Source: Stutzerimonas sp. S1 (GTDB taxonomy: Bacteria; Pseudomonadota; Gammaproteobacteria; Pseudomonadales; Pseudomonadaceae). From it: a DNA stretch of 64,000 nucleotides. The position numbers and the translations under genes were made by a program. Under the pieces are notes generated by a model. That model made no database searches, was not told the DNA's origin, and saw nothing but the letters and a program-made list of their open reading frames with translations. The stretch's first letter is position 1; each line of letters opens with the position of its first letter. This document shows, piece after piece, positions 53,788 to 61,502 of the stretch. The stretch is from NCBI RefSeq assembly GCF_025966695.1, contig NZ_JAOEIY010000003.1:372001-436000 (forward strand). The letters run 5' to 3'.

Positions 53788-54984
53788 TCAATCATCCAGC
53801 AAATGCCGGAACTGCGGGAGAACCTGGCGCGCGCCCTCGCCCAGCTTCACGTGGCGGCGTGGCGCTTTGCCGGCGGTCAGCGTTTTCACGGTTTCGAAAT
53901 CCTCCGCGGCGGCGAAGAATCGCTCCACCATGATGCGCCCGTCCTGGCCCCACTCATCGACATTGGCCAGCCATGCCTGCATGCCATACACGGGCCAGCG
54001 GCGAAATTGTTCCCAGGCGGCGTCCTGTCCAAGGACACCTTCGGCGCCCAGGCTGATCAGCTTCTCGCGGTAGACCTTGACCAGATCCCAGGCCGAAGCC
54101 CGCCGCTCCTCGATTGTCAGCGCCCCGAGCATGAAATAGGCAATATCGCGCCATGGCCGCCCCTTGCGCACAAGCTGCCAATCAAGCCAGACCCTCTCGC
54201 CGCTGTCGCGCAGAAAGCTGTTGCCCTGGTGAGAATCGCCATGAACGAGACAGATGGGTGTCTCCTGCTCAAGTTCATAAGCGCGCAACTCGTCAAAGGC
54301 ATGCCCAAACAGCTCCGGTGTTTCATACATCCACTTCGGCAGGATGGCTTGGTACTCAGGCTTGCGCAGATTCAGCCGAATGTAGTCGTACATGCGTAAA
54401 AACTGATCGTAGTCGACCGGGTGATCCATGGAGGTGGGCAGCCAGCTCTGCACCTTGAGTTCAGAACTTCCCCACAGTGCGGCATGCAACATCGCCAGCG
54501 ACTCCAGCCCCTGGGCCACGCCATCGACGCCGAGGTGATGGGTACTGTGACCGAACTGGCCTGGCGCCATTCCGAGGTCTTCCATCACGACGACGCCCCG
54601 ACCCCCACCATCGCCATCCCAGTCGGAAAAATAGCTGTCCGGCACCGGCGTGTGCAGACGCTCGCGCATGAAGTGGTAGAAGCGCGCCTCCAACTCGCAG
54701 ATCTCGCCGCTTTCGAACCCTTCCGACCAGTTGGACTTGAGGCAAACGTTGCGCGGAATGCCAGCGGCCTGGCCAACCTCATTGAGGTTCAGCGCGAGCC
54801 GTAGCTTGGTGGTGTGCCCGTTACGCACCTCTACCTGCTCGAAATCATTCACCGCGATCCCGGGGTAGCGGTTCTGAAGCAGGCTCGTCAACCAATGGGG
54901 CGTAACGTCTTGCAGGTGACGCGGGAGCCTGCCCTGACGTGCAGGATAAGGGCGCGCCGTGCGCAACTCTTCGATACTGGTCAT
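53788..54984 (-). CDS. APH-fold kinase
   Basis: A 398-residue aminoglycoside-phosphotransferase-fold kinase with an intact catalytic loop HGDSHQGN (His248, Asp250, Asn255) and DWQLVRKGRPWRDIAY for the metal site. A large inserted segment precedes the loop, giving a longer protein than the kinase at 4398. ATG at 54984 is preferred; the region just upstream on the minus strand reads AAAAACAACA, a CA motif over the start. It opens an operon with SnoaL-like and phosphatase-like genes and is divergent from the TetR gene, with operator sites between. A small-molecule or acyl-CoA-linked substrate is inferred. Confidence 0.85.
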   Translation of the reverse strand: MTSIEELRTARPYPARQGRLPRHLQDVTPHWLTSLLQNRYPGIAVNDFEQVEVRNGHTTKLRLALNLNEVGQAAGIPRNVCLKSNWSEGFESGEICELEARFYHFMRERLHTPVPDSYFSDWDGDGGGRGVVVMEDLGMAPGQFGHSTHHLGVDGVAQGLESLAMLHAALWGSSELKVQSWLPTSMDHPVDYDQFLRMYDYIRLNLRKPEYQAILPKWMYETPELFGHAFDELRAYELEQETPICLVHGDSHQGNSFLRDSGERVWLDWQLVRKGRPWRDIAYFMLGALTIEERRASAWDLVKVYREKLISLGAEGVLGQDAAWEQFRRWPVYGMQAWLANVDEWGQDGRIMVERFFAAAEDFETVKTLTAGKAPRRHVKLGEGARQVLPQFRHLLDD

Positions 54985-54991
54985 TGTTGTT
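54984..54991 (-). promoter_or_regulatory. CA motif (Crc/Hfq-type) at the kinase start
   Basis: On the minus strand AACAACAA runs into the ATG of the kinase gene; a longer AAAAACAACAA is present. A match to AANAANAA at the start codon. Confidence 0.55.
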
Positions 54992-55139
54992 TTTATCTCT
55001 AAAGGCGAAATATAAGCGGCTTCCTGTAGAAACCGTACGACAGCGGAAACGCACTTACTCACGTATTCGGCGTAAACCCGAGTGTTGATCAGGCGCGCTG
55101 CGTCAACAAGGCAAACACGCTATCGATACGCTTGAGTTG

Positions 55140-55156
55140 TTTGACCGGCGGTCAAA
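55140..55156. promoter_or_regulatory. Operator-like palindrome, copy D (perfect core)
   Basis: TTTGACC-GGC-GGTCAAA, a perfect TTTNACCN3GGTNAAA palindrome in the divergent gap between the APH-fold kinase (minus) and TetR (plus) genes. The outer CG..CG arms of copies A to C are absent here. Confidence 0.65.
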
Positions 55157-55264
55157 TGCCTGTTTGTTTTGGAGTCTCGAAATGCTCATCGGAAAATAGC
55201 TGTGGTGGATACTTGAGGGCGTTGGTCAATCGGACCTGCTCGAAGGCGCCGGGGCTATATCAAG

Positions 55265-55306
55265 TTTTACCAAACCGGAAACACTGGCGGTTGACTATTG
55301 GTAAAA
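55265..55306. promoter_or_regulatory. Tandem degenerate operator sites near the TetR start
   Basis: Two near matches to TTTNACCN3GGTNAAA stand 25 bp apart: TTTTACCAAACCGGAAA (55265-55281, left half perfect) and GTTGACTATTGGTAAAA (55290-55306, 11 of 13 fixed bases). Their outer halves also form a GTTTTACCAA..TTGGTAAAAC inverted repeat. They lie 85-130 bp upstream of the TetR start, suggesting autoregulation. Confidence 0.5.
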
Positions 55307-55391
55307 CAAAAAGACGGCTCGCGCATAGCCAACATGGCAACGTGTTGCATATATATAAACCGCCTGATGTCGTGGCAAAGGAGCGTTGAAG

Positions 55392-56060
55392 ATGCAAACA
55401 CAGACCCGCTCGAAGTCCGATAAACGTCAGACAATGAGCCGAATGCTTGCCGCCGCGCATCAGGAGTTTTGCAACAAGGGACTGGCCGGCGGGCGTATTG
55501 ACGAAATAGCCCGCAATGCTGGCGTTACCAAACAGCTGATCTTCCACTATTACGGATCGAAGGAAGGCCTGTTTGTCGCGGTGCTTGACGAAACCTCTGA
55601 CAGACTCATGACCGGGTGGGTTGATTTCGATGTCGAGCAGCTGACCCCGACGCAAGCGCTTCGAGCCTTGCTCAACCACATCTTCGATCAATATCGCAAC
55701 GATCCCTTGCTCGCCAGGTTAGCGCAGGAGGGCGTTCGCTATCACGATTACAATCAAACGCCGCGCAACCGCTTCCTGGAACTGGCACCGGCCCTGGTCG
55801 ATAAGGTTGGCGGGATCGTTCAGCGAGGCATTGAATGCCGTAGTTTCAAGCCGGACACCCAGCCTCGGCTACTGCTTGCCACCGCGGCTCTCATCGCTAC
55901 CGGCTGGTTTACCAACGCTTACTCCACCTCAGCGCTCGTCGGCCTTGATACTGCTTCCGAGGAAGGCATGGAAACCTGGCGCAAACACTGTGCCGATTTC
56001 ATTCTGGCTAGCATCGTCGCGACGCATGGAGAAGAACCGCGCAGCGCTCGCGCCAATTGA
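55392..56060 (+). CDS. TetR-family regulator, candidate master of the palindrome regulon
   Basis: A 222-residue TetR protein related along its length to the TetR at 5478-6158. Helix-turn-helix: IDEIARNAGVTKQLIFHYYGSKEGLF. ATG at 55392 is fixed by AAAGGAG eight bases upstream; a TTG two codons earlier is possible. Its promoter region carries a perfect copy of the TTTNACCN3GGTNAAA palindrome (55140) and two tandem near-copies (55265-55306), which makes it the best candidate reader of the operators at 8437, 11993 and 50909. The ligand is unknown. A hairpin GCGCTC..GAGCGC at 56101-56121 follows the gene. Confidence 0.9.
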   Translation: MQTQTRSKSDKRQTMSRMLAAAHQEFCNKGLAGGRIDEIARNAGVTKQLIFHYYGSKEGLFVAVLDETSDRLMTGWVDFDVEQLTPTQALRALLNHIFDQYRNDPLLARLAQEGVRYHDYNQTPRNRFLELAPALVDKVGGIVQRGIECRSFKPDTQPRLLLATAALIATGWFTNAYSTSALVGLDTASEEGMETWRKHCADFILASIVATHGEEPRSARAN

Positions 56061-56100
56061 TCATCGCGTTTTGCCGAGTCTCGCGCAGGTCTCGTTAGGG

Positions 56101-56158
56101 GCGCTCGCTCCATTGGAGCGCTCATGGTCATCTCACCGTTACGTCATAGCGCGTAACG
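56101..56158. repeat. Two inverted repeats between TetR and LysR genes
   Basis: GCGCTC-N9-GAGCGC (56101-56121) after the TetR gene may act in termination. CGTTACG-N8-CGTAACG (56137-56158) lies about 110 bp upstream of the LysR start and may be an operator. The 205-bp gap has no gene. Confidence 0.4.
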
Positions 56159-56265
56159 TGGGCTGCGCATATAACACCTGCTCGACACCGTGACCGAATC
56201 TTGCGTTCGCTGTATGGTGCGCGACTAGTCTGAGTGGTCGCACTGAGTTGGTGAAGGGTAACGGG

Positions 56266-57177
56266 ATGGCGAAGGGCAAAGACATATCAATGCGCCAGCT
56301 GCGTTACTTCATGGCCGCGGCTGAGGCGGGGCAGCTTTCCCAGGCAGCGGTGAAAGTGCATGTATCGCAATCGGCGATCACCGCCGCCGTTCTGCAACTT
56401 GAACAGACATTGGGCGTTCGGTTGTTCGATCGGCTGCCTTACGGCGTCACCCTGACCGCAGAGGGCCATAAGTTCGCTCAGCATGCGGGCCATATTCTCG
56501 ACACGCTGCAGGACGCGCTCAGCGAACCGCTTTTTCTGAGCCATTCGATCCAAGGGGTGATTCGCGTCGGGGCTTCTTACACGGTGCTCGGCTATTTTCT
56601 GCCGTCGCTGCTGGCGCGGTTCAAGCGGAGCTATCCGCAGGTGGAAATCGATCTGGTCGATATGGATCGGCCTGTCATCGAAGATGCCATCGTTGCGGGA
56701 CGGCTGGATATGGGGCTCTCCATCGTCTCCAATACCGAGAACCTGCAGCGTTTCGAGCACCAGGTGCTGATTCGCTCGCGACGCCAATTGTGGCTTTCCA
56801 GCGAGCATCCGCTGATGCGGGCCTCGGTCATTACACTCGAAGATGTGGCGCGTCACCCTTACATTCTGCCCACCGTCGATGAAGGGGAGAGCTCCACCTA
56901 TCGCTACTGGAATTCTCGCAGCCTGGAGCCAAGTGTGGCGTTCCGGACGTCTTCGATGGAAGGTCTGCGGGGGCTGGTCGCCCATGGATTCGGCGTAGCG
57001 ATTCTCTCCGACATGCTCTATCGGGCCTGGTCGCTGGAGGGTAAGAAAATCGAGGCGCGGCCGTTGGTGGACGCTATCCCGCCCATGGAACTGGGCTTGA
57101 TCTGGCGCCGCGAGACGGAGTTGCCGCAAACCGCTGAAGCGTTTCGCCAGTTCCTCATCATGGCGTGCGCATCCTGA
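56266..57177 (+). CDS. LysR-family regulator
   Basis: A 303-residue LysR-type regulator: N-terminal helix-turn-helix (LRYFMAAAEAGQLSQAAVKVHVSQSAITAAVLQLE) and a C-terminal effector domain with IRVGASYTVLGYFLPSLL and EGLRGLVAHGFGVAIL. ATG at 56266 is preferred; a GTG six codons upstream is possible. It converges with the patatin gene, ending 17 bp from it. LysR proteins of aromatic and other catabolic clusters usually activate with a pathway intermediate; its target here is not evident. Confidence 0.9.
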   Translation: MAKGKDISMRQLRYFMAAAEAGQLSQAAVKVHVSQSAITAAVLQLEQTLGVRLFDRLPYGVTLTAEGHKFAQHAGHILDTLQDALSEPLFLSHSIQGVIRVGASYTVLGYFLPSLLARFKRSYPQVEIDLVDMDRPVIEDAIVAGRLDMGLSIVSNTENLQRFEHQVLIRSRRQLWLSSEHPLMRASVITLEDVARHPYILPTVDEGESSTYRYWNSRSLEPSVAFRTSSMEGLRGLVAHGFGVAILSDMLYRAWSLEGKKIEARPLVDAIPPMELGLIWRRETELPQTAEAFRQFLIMACAS

Positions 57178-57194
57178 GTGATCCGCATGTCGGC

Positions 57195-58049
57195 TCAACG
57201 CCAATATTGCTCGAAGGCGGTCGCGATCAGATGGCCTTGCGCTCTGCCGGCCTGCGCTGCGATAGCGCGCCGCGCTGGATTCAGCGGATTTTTGCCCATC
57301 GCTGCTGCTGCTGTCCTGTCGGGGCCGATAACCTGAACGCGCGTCCCGGACTGCTCGAGTTTCGCTATTTGCCTGGACAGCGTGCGGCCAGGAATTCCGC
57401 GGTTGGCGCCAAGGGGCGACACAATGATCACTCCTGAGGAACGCTCGGCCAGATCGGCATTACTCGAGCTTCGTATTCCGCCATCCATATATTGCCGTCC
57501 GTCGATATTGACGGGCGGCCAGATACCGGGTACGGCGCAGCTGGCGGCGACCGCATCGGCCAATCCCACGCCGGAACGTCGGTCGAACATTCTGGTTTCG
57601 CCAGTCAGCACGTCGACCGCGACGAGGGCAAGAGGCTTGGCTGGCCAGTCCTGTCGAGGATGCAGCCGGGCAGTAATGACGGACTGCCTGGCTTGTGCAT
57701 TCTCGGCCTCGGCTCGTAGCGCCAGCTGACCGATTCGCCTGGTGCGCTCGATGGGAGCATTCAGCTTCGGCAATATGGCCATTGCCAAAGGCAGTAATCG
57801 CAGCAGTCGTATTTGAGGCGCGAGTTCCTGAACCTGTTTCGATGTGTAGACCTGACGCTCGTACAGTTCCCAGAGGTCGCTGTCTTCGCGGATCTGCGCC
57901 GCGACTGTGGCGCCGGCTGATGTCCCTAGCATCTTGCCGCATTCACGCAGGTCTACGCCCATTTCGTTCAAGCCAAGCAGAAGGCCGGTCATCCAGGCGA
58001 TACCGGTGATTCCGCCGCTACCTAAAACCAGGGAATGATCGGTAAACAT
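57195..58049 (-). CDS. Patatin-like phospholipase/esterase
   Basis: A 284-residue patatin-like hydrolase: the glycine-rich VLGSGGITGIAW, nucleophile elbow GTSAG with catalytic Ser, and the second catalytic Asp in YMDGGIRSSSN. It lacks a signal peptide, so it is cytoplasmic. The family cleaves lipids and esters. In this setting it may hydrolyse an ester or lactone in the pathway, but this is inferred. It converges with LysR and diverges from the amidohydrolase over a 237-bp gap with a long interrupted inverted repeat. Confidence 0.88.
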   Translation of the reverse strand: MFTDHSLVLGSGGITGIAWMTGLLLGLNEMGVDLRECGKMLGTSAGATVAAQIREDSDLWELYERQVYTSKQVQELAPQIRLLRLLPLAMAILPKLNAPIERTRRIGQLALRAEAENAQARQSVITARLHPRQDWPAKPLALVAVDVLTGETRMFDRRSGVGLADAVAASCAVPGIWPPVNIDGRQYMDGGIRSSSNADLAERSSGVIIVSPLGANRGIPGRTLSRQIAKLEQSGTRVQVIGPDRTAAAAMGKNPLNPARRAIAAQAGRAQGHLIATAFEQYWR

Positions 58050-58087
58050 GGCTGCTTGTCCTTGGCATACAGAGGTAGGTGGGCATT

Positions 58088-58159
58088 ACCAGAGCGTCAT
58101 CAGAACATGCCATCACGCGGGTGATGTGCGGGTGACAGTGCGGATGTTCTGCCTCTGGT
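58088..58159. promoter_or_regulatory. Interrupted inverted repeat and promoter-like elements
   Basis: ACCAGAG-N7-AGAACAT (58088-58108) is mirrored by ATGTTCT-N2-CTCTGGT (58144-58159), and a CATCAC-N4-GTGATG hairpin sits in the middle. A TATAAT -10-like box lies at 58177-58182, about 17 bp after the right arm, so a bound regulator could block or activate the amidohydrolase promoter. Located between the patatin (minus) and amidohydrolase (plus) genes. Confidence 0.5.
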
Positions 58160-58286
58160 ATCTATTCTTGTAAACATATAATGAGTATATGTCTATATTC
58201 CGCTGATGCGCATGTTCTAGTGCAGGCGTAATCAGAACCGAGAAATCCCTAAGGGGACCCTCAAACAAGAAAAGGATTGGAATGCC

Positions 58287-59309
58287 ATGCTGATCGATGT
58301 CCACGCTCATTTGTTGACCGAAGGGATGTTCAACCGCCACGAATTCTGGGGACCTTTCATGAAGGTCCAAGGGCTTACGGTGGGGCACTTTGCGCTCGGT
58401 ACCAAGCAGCCCGCCAAAGCGTCTTCGGATGAGGAAGCGCAGGCCAACCTTCTTGCCCGAATGACCCACGAAAGCCGACGCAAGCTGATGGCTGAGCGGG
58501 GCGTCGACAAACTCGTCATGTCCACTCCATCCCATTGCTTCATGTACTGGGCGGGCGATTTCGCAAACGAATACGCGCGGGTCTGTAATGACGAGTTGTC
58601 TGCGTTCTGTCGCGAGGATCCGGAGCATTTCGATTTCTGGTGCCACGCCAATCTGGCGGACCCGGAGGCGGCAGCGAAGGAAATTGATCGCGCCGTGCGG
58701 CAGTTGGGCGCACGCGGCGTCTGCGTAGGCGGGGCCAATTTCAATGGACTGCAAGCGTATGACGAGCAGCTATTCCCGGTTTGGGAGAAGCTCTCTCAGC
58801 TCGACGTGCCGATCATGGTGCATGGCTTTAACCAGTCGATCTACTGGGGCGAAAAGCATACCGATGACAAGTTCGAAACCACCTCGATCATTGGCGATTG
58901 CGTCGATGAGACATTGTTCTTCTGGTATCTGATCTGCGGCGGCGCGCTGGACGTATTTCCCAACCTGAAAACCTACATTACCCACGCCGGCGGCATGGCA
59001 GTGTTTCAGCTTGGCCGGCTGAGCGAGCTCAACCGCGCCATGGCGCCGGACAGCCGAAACAAGCGGCCCTTGATGGAATACATGCCTAATTTCTATTTCG
59101 ATCTGGACGTGCATGCGCCGGGCTTGCGGCGTGGGGTAGCGGAAGTGGTCGGAGCGGATCGCCTGCTATACGGCACCAATTTCGGCGGCGCCTACGATCA
59201 TGGCGACCTTACTCATGGCCTGGGTTTGTCCGAGGAGGAACGGGAGCGCATCCGCAGCGGCAACGCCATTGAGCTGCTCAAGCTGGACGTCTCCGTGCCG
59301 GTCGTCTGA
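58287..59309 (+). CDS. Amidohydrolase-family protein (ACMSD/decarboxylase-like)
   Basis: A 340-residue amidohydrolase_2 protein, like aminocarboxymuconate-semialdehyde or resorcylate decarboxylases and related hydrolases. HxH of the metal site is in IDVHAHLL (residues 6 and 8); VHGFN and YITHAGGMAVF are further family blocks. The late metal/catalytic Asp (usually YGTDF or FGSDY) is replaced by Asn298 in YGTNFGG, so activity may be altered. AAAAGGATTGGAATGCC lies upstream, with CA motif AACAAGAA (58264-58271). Its last 97 bases overlap the EamA gene on the other strand. The reaction is not assigned. Confidence 0.85.
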   Translation: MLIDVHAHLLTEGMFNRHEFWGPFMKVQGLTVGHFALGTKQPAKASSDEEAQANLLARMTHESRRKLMAERGVDKLVMSTPSHCFMYWAGDFANEYARVCNDELSAFCREDPEHFDFWCHANLADPEAAAKEIDRAVRQLGARGVCVGGANFNGLQAYDEQLFPVWEKLSQLDVPIMVHGFNQSIYWGEKHTDDKFETTSIIGDCVDETLFFWYLICGGALDVFPNLKTYITHAGGMAVFQLGRLSELNRAMAPDSRNKRPLMEYMPNFYFDLDVHAPGLRRGVAEVVGADRLLYGTNFGGAYDHGDLTHGLGLSEEERERIRSGNAIELLKLDVSVPVV

Positions 59310-60202
59310 GGCCGTGGTGGGTCAGTGATGCGTCGCTGGCTCATCTGCCCCAGGGCTATGCCGACCAGGATTAGGCTGCCGCCCATCGCGTGGTAGAGAT
59401 GCAGCGTCTCGCCGAGCAGCATGATCGCCAGCACAGCCGTGAACAGCGGCACCAGATTCATTAGCGCGGCGGTTTTTTCCGCACCCAGCGAGACGAGTCC
59501 GCGCATCCATAGCCCAGGTGCCATGGCGGAGGCGAACAGGCCGGCGAAGAGAACCAATGGCAGATTATCGCGGGTCAACGCAGCCGAAGGCGCCAGTAGG
59601 AAAGGCGGCACCAGTACCAATGTACCGCAAAGAATTTGCACATACAGCGACACCCAGATGGGCAAAGGAATTTGCCATCGCTTGACCAGTACGCAATAGA
59701 GCGCATAAGACAACGTCGCCATCAGCATCATGAACTCGCCTTTGCCCATGCCTTGGCGAAAGAGCGCAGCCAGGTCGCCGGTGCTGATCAACCAGGCTAG
59801 CCCGAGAAAGGATATGAGTGCGCCTGCAAGCGTCCCCGCCGTGGGCCTGGCGCGTAGCAGCGGGATGGCCAGAAGAACCGTCAGCATGGGCATGGTTGCC
59901 AGAATTAGCCCCATAGACGTAGCGGTGATGCTGTAAGCAGCGAAATAGGCGAGCGACTGGTACAGCGACATGCCCAGGCAACCTAGAGCGAACAGTTTTG
60001 CAAGATGTGTTTGAATTGTTCGCCGAATGCTCCAGACCGTTGTAAACACGAAGGGTGTTATCACAACGGCTGCAACGAGCCAGCGGTAGAAGGAAATGGC
60101 TGCAGGGTCGATCAGGCCTACAGCCATTCGATTCACCACGGTGCTGGCAGCCCATATCAGTGTGGCCAGCACGGGAAACAGCAGATTCATCAAACCGGGC
60201 AT
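59213..60202 (-). CDS. EamA/DMT-family transporter
   Basis: A 329-residue membrane protein with about ten predicted helices in two EamA repeats (IWAASTVVNRMAVGL at the N-terminus, GLWMRGLVSLGAEKTAALMNLVPLFTAVLAI in the second half) and a charged, Ser/Arg-rich C-terminal tail. Family members export metabolites or amino acids; here it could export a pathway intermediate. The last 97 bases overlap the amidohydrolase gene in antisense, and the tail encoded there looks unlike a normal EamA end, so the true stop may be functionally unimportant. It follows the SDR on the same strand by 87 bp. Confidence 0.85.
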   Translation of the reverse strand: MPGLMNLLFPVLATLIWAASTVVNRMAVGLIDPAAISFYRWLVAAVVITPFVFTTVWSIRRTIQTHLAKLFALGCLGMSLYQSLAYFAAYSITATSMGLILATMPMLTVLLAIPLLRARPTAGTLAGALISFLGLAWLISTGDLAALFRQGMGKGEFMMLMATLSYALYCVLVKRWQIPLPIWVSLYVQILCGTLVLVPPFLLAPSAALTRDNLPLVLFAGLFASAMAPGLWMRGLVSLGAEKTAALMNLVPLFTAVLAIMLLGETLHLYHAMGGSLILVGIALGQMSQRRITDPPRPQTTGTETSSLSSSMALPLRMRSRSSSDKPRP

Positions 60203-60289
60203 AAAAAGTCCAGTAACCGGCGGTGCCAGCGACGCCGGCAGATGCTCTGCCGACGTGCCTGACAGCCAGTGTAGTGGCTGGTCCCTCTG

Positions 60290-61132
60290 TCAATTAGCGG
60301 TGTTTCGCGCCTTGATGGCCGCGGCGAAGTCGCGTTTGAGCGTAGGGAAGTATGCGATCTGCCCGCCCATGCCTCCGGCTATATCGATCGATGCGGCGCT
60401 TATGAAACTCGCATATTCACTGGACAAGAACAGCACCATGCCGGAGACGTCCTCGGGCTTACCGTAACGGCCAACCGGTACCACTTTCATGACCATTTCG
60501 TCGAATTCCTCGCGGCTCACGCCAGGGCCCATTTCTTTGTAGTGACGGTCCCACTGGCCGGTATCGATCCATCCCATATTCAGACTGTTCACCAAGATGT
60601 TTTCCTTGGCCAACGACATGCCCAGCGACTTGGACAGGGCCACGCAGGACGCACGGTTGACCACCGATGGAATGCCGTCGGGTGTCGGAATGGTTCCTGC
60701 CAGCGCATTGATTTCGATGATACGCCCCCAGTTCTGCTTGCGCATATGAGGCACCACTGCCTGAACGAAACGGAAATGCCCCATCTGCAAAACATTAGCG
60801 TGTTCGAGAATTGTTTCAGGGGTGAGGGTGTCGATATTGCCGCTACGGCCCTGGCCGGCGTTGTTCACCAGTACATCCACGCCGCCCCAAGCCTCGGCCA
60901 CCTCATCGACGAAGCGGCGCACGCCGTTCGTGTCGGTTACGTCGACCGCGCGTGCGATCACGCCAGCGGCTTTCTTGGCAAGCTCCTGGCCGGCTGCTTC
61001 CACGGCTTCCAAAGATCTCGCACAGATGGCAACACGCGCGCCTTCAGCGGCAAATGCGCGCGCGATGGCCAATCCGATGCCTCTTGAGGCGCCGGTAACG
61101 ATGACGCGCTTGTCGCTTAAATCGATGTTCAT
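60290..61132 (-). CDS. SDR-fold protein lacking the canonical catalytic triad
   Basis: A 280-residue SDR-fold protein: glycine motif TGASRGIG near residue 13, VNNAGQGR, and MDGG-like GGMGG near the C-terminus. The Ser-Tyr-Lys triad appears lost: the Ser position is Ala in INALAGTI, and the YxxxK is NRASC (Asn and Cys in place of Tyr and Lys). It may be a pseudoenzyme, a lyase or hydratase, or use another mechanism. GAGGCGGG precedes the ATG. It diverges from the DUF1302 gene across 370 bp and precedes an EamA gene. Confidence 0.82.
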   Translation of the reverse strand: MNIDLSDKRVIVTGASRGIGLAIARAFAAEGARVAICARSLEAVEAAGQELAKKAAGVIARAVDVTDTNGVRRFVDEVAEAWGGVDVLVNNAGQGRSGNIDTLTPETILEHANVLQMGHFRFVQAVVPHMRKQNWGRIIEINALAGTIPTPDGIPSVVNRASCVALSKSLGMSLAKENILVNSLNMGWIDTGQWDRHYKEMGPGVSREEFDEMVMKVVPVGRYGKPEDVSGMVLFLSSEYASFISAASIDIAGGMGGQIAYFPTLKRDFAAAIKARNTAN

Positions 61133-61502
61133 TGGATACCCGCCTCACGTTGGGCCGCCTTACGAGCAATGCGGCGTGTTTTTGCCAATTTCGGCCGATG
61201 AAAATATTCGCTGGAAGAAAAATGAACGAATCCGTGATAAATGTCTATGTATTCGGGCGTAAGCCTGGGTGTCTGCTATGGGTGTGCCCCTAATCCTGAT
61301 GAAAATTCTGCATAAAGAATACGAATCTCATTGTGGAATTTTAGGAAAATTTCCGCTAGGGTTGCGCTAAGCATTGAGAACTAGCCAGCCAATGCGGTTT
61401 ATATGCATAGCGATCGGACGGTTTCGCCAGCGTACGAAGGCTTCCTAGGTGGAGCCCGTCTGGGTGTAAACCACTGAAAATAAAAATAAAAGGATCACAA
61501 CG
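61133..61502. other. 370-bp divergent intergenic region (SDR / DUF1302)
   Basis: No gene. An imperfect inverted repeat GGAATTTT-AGG-AAAATTTCC lies at 61335-61354, and the AT-rich 61300-61360 stretch suggests promoters. The TTTNACC palindrome was not found. A CA motif stretch AATAAAAA (61479-61486) stands before the DUF1302 ribosome-binding site AAAGGATC. Confidence 0.5.
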
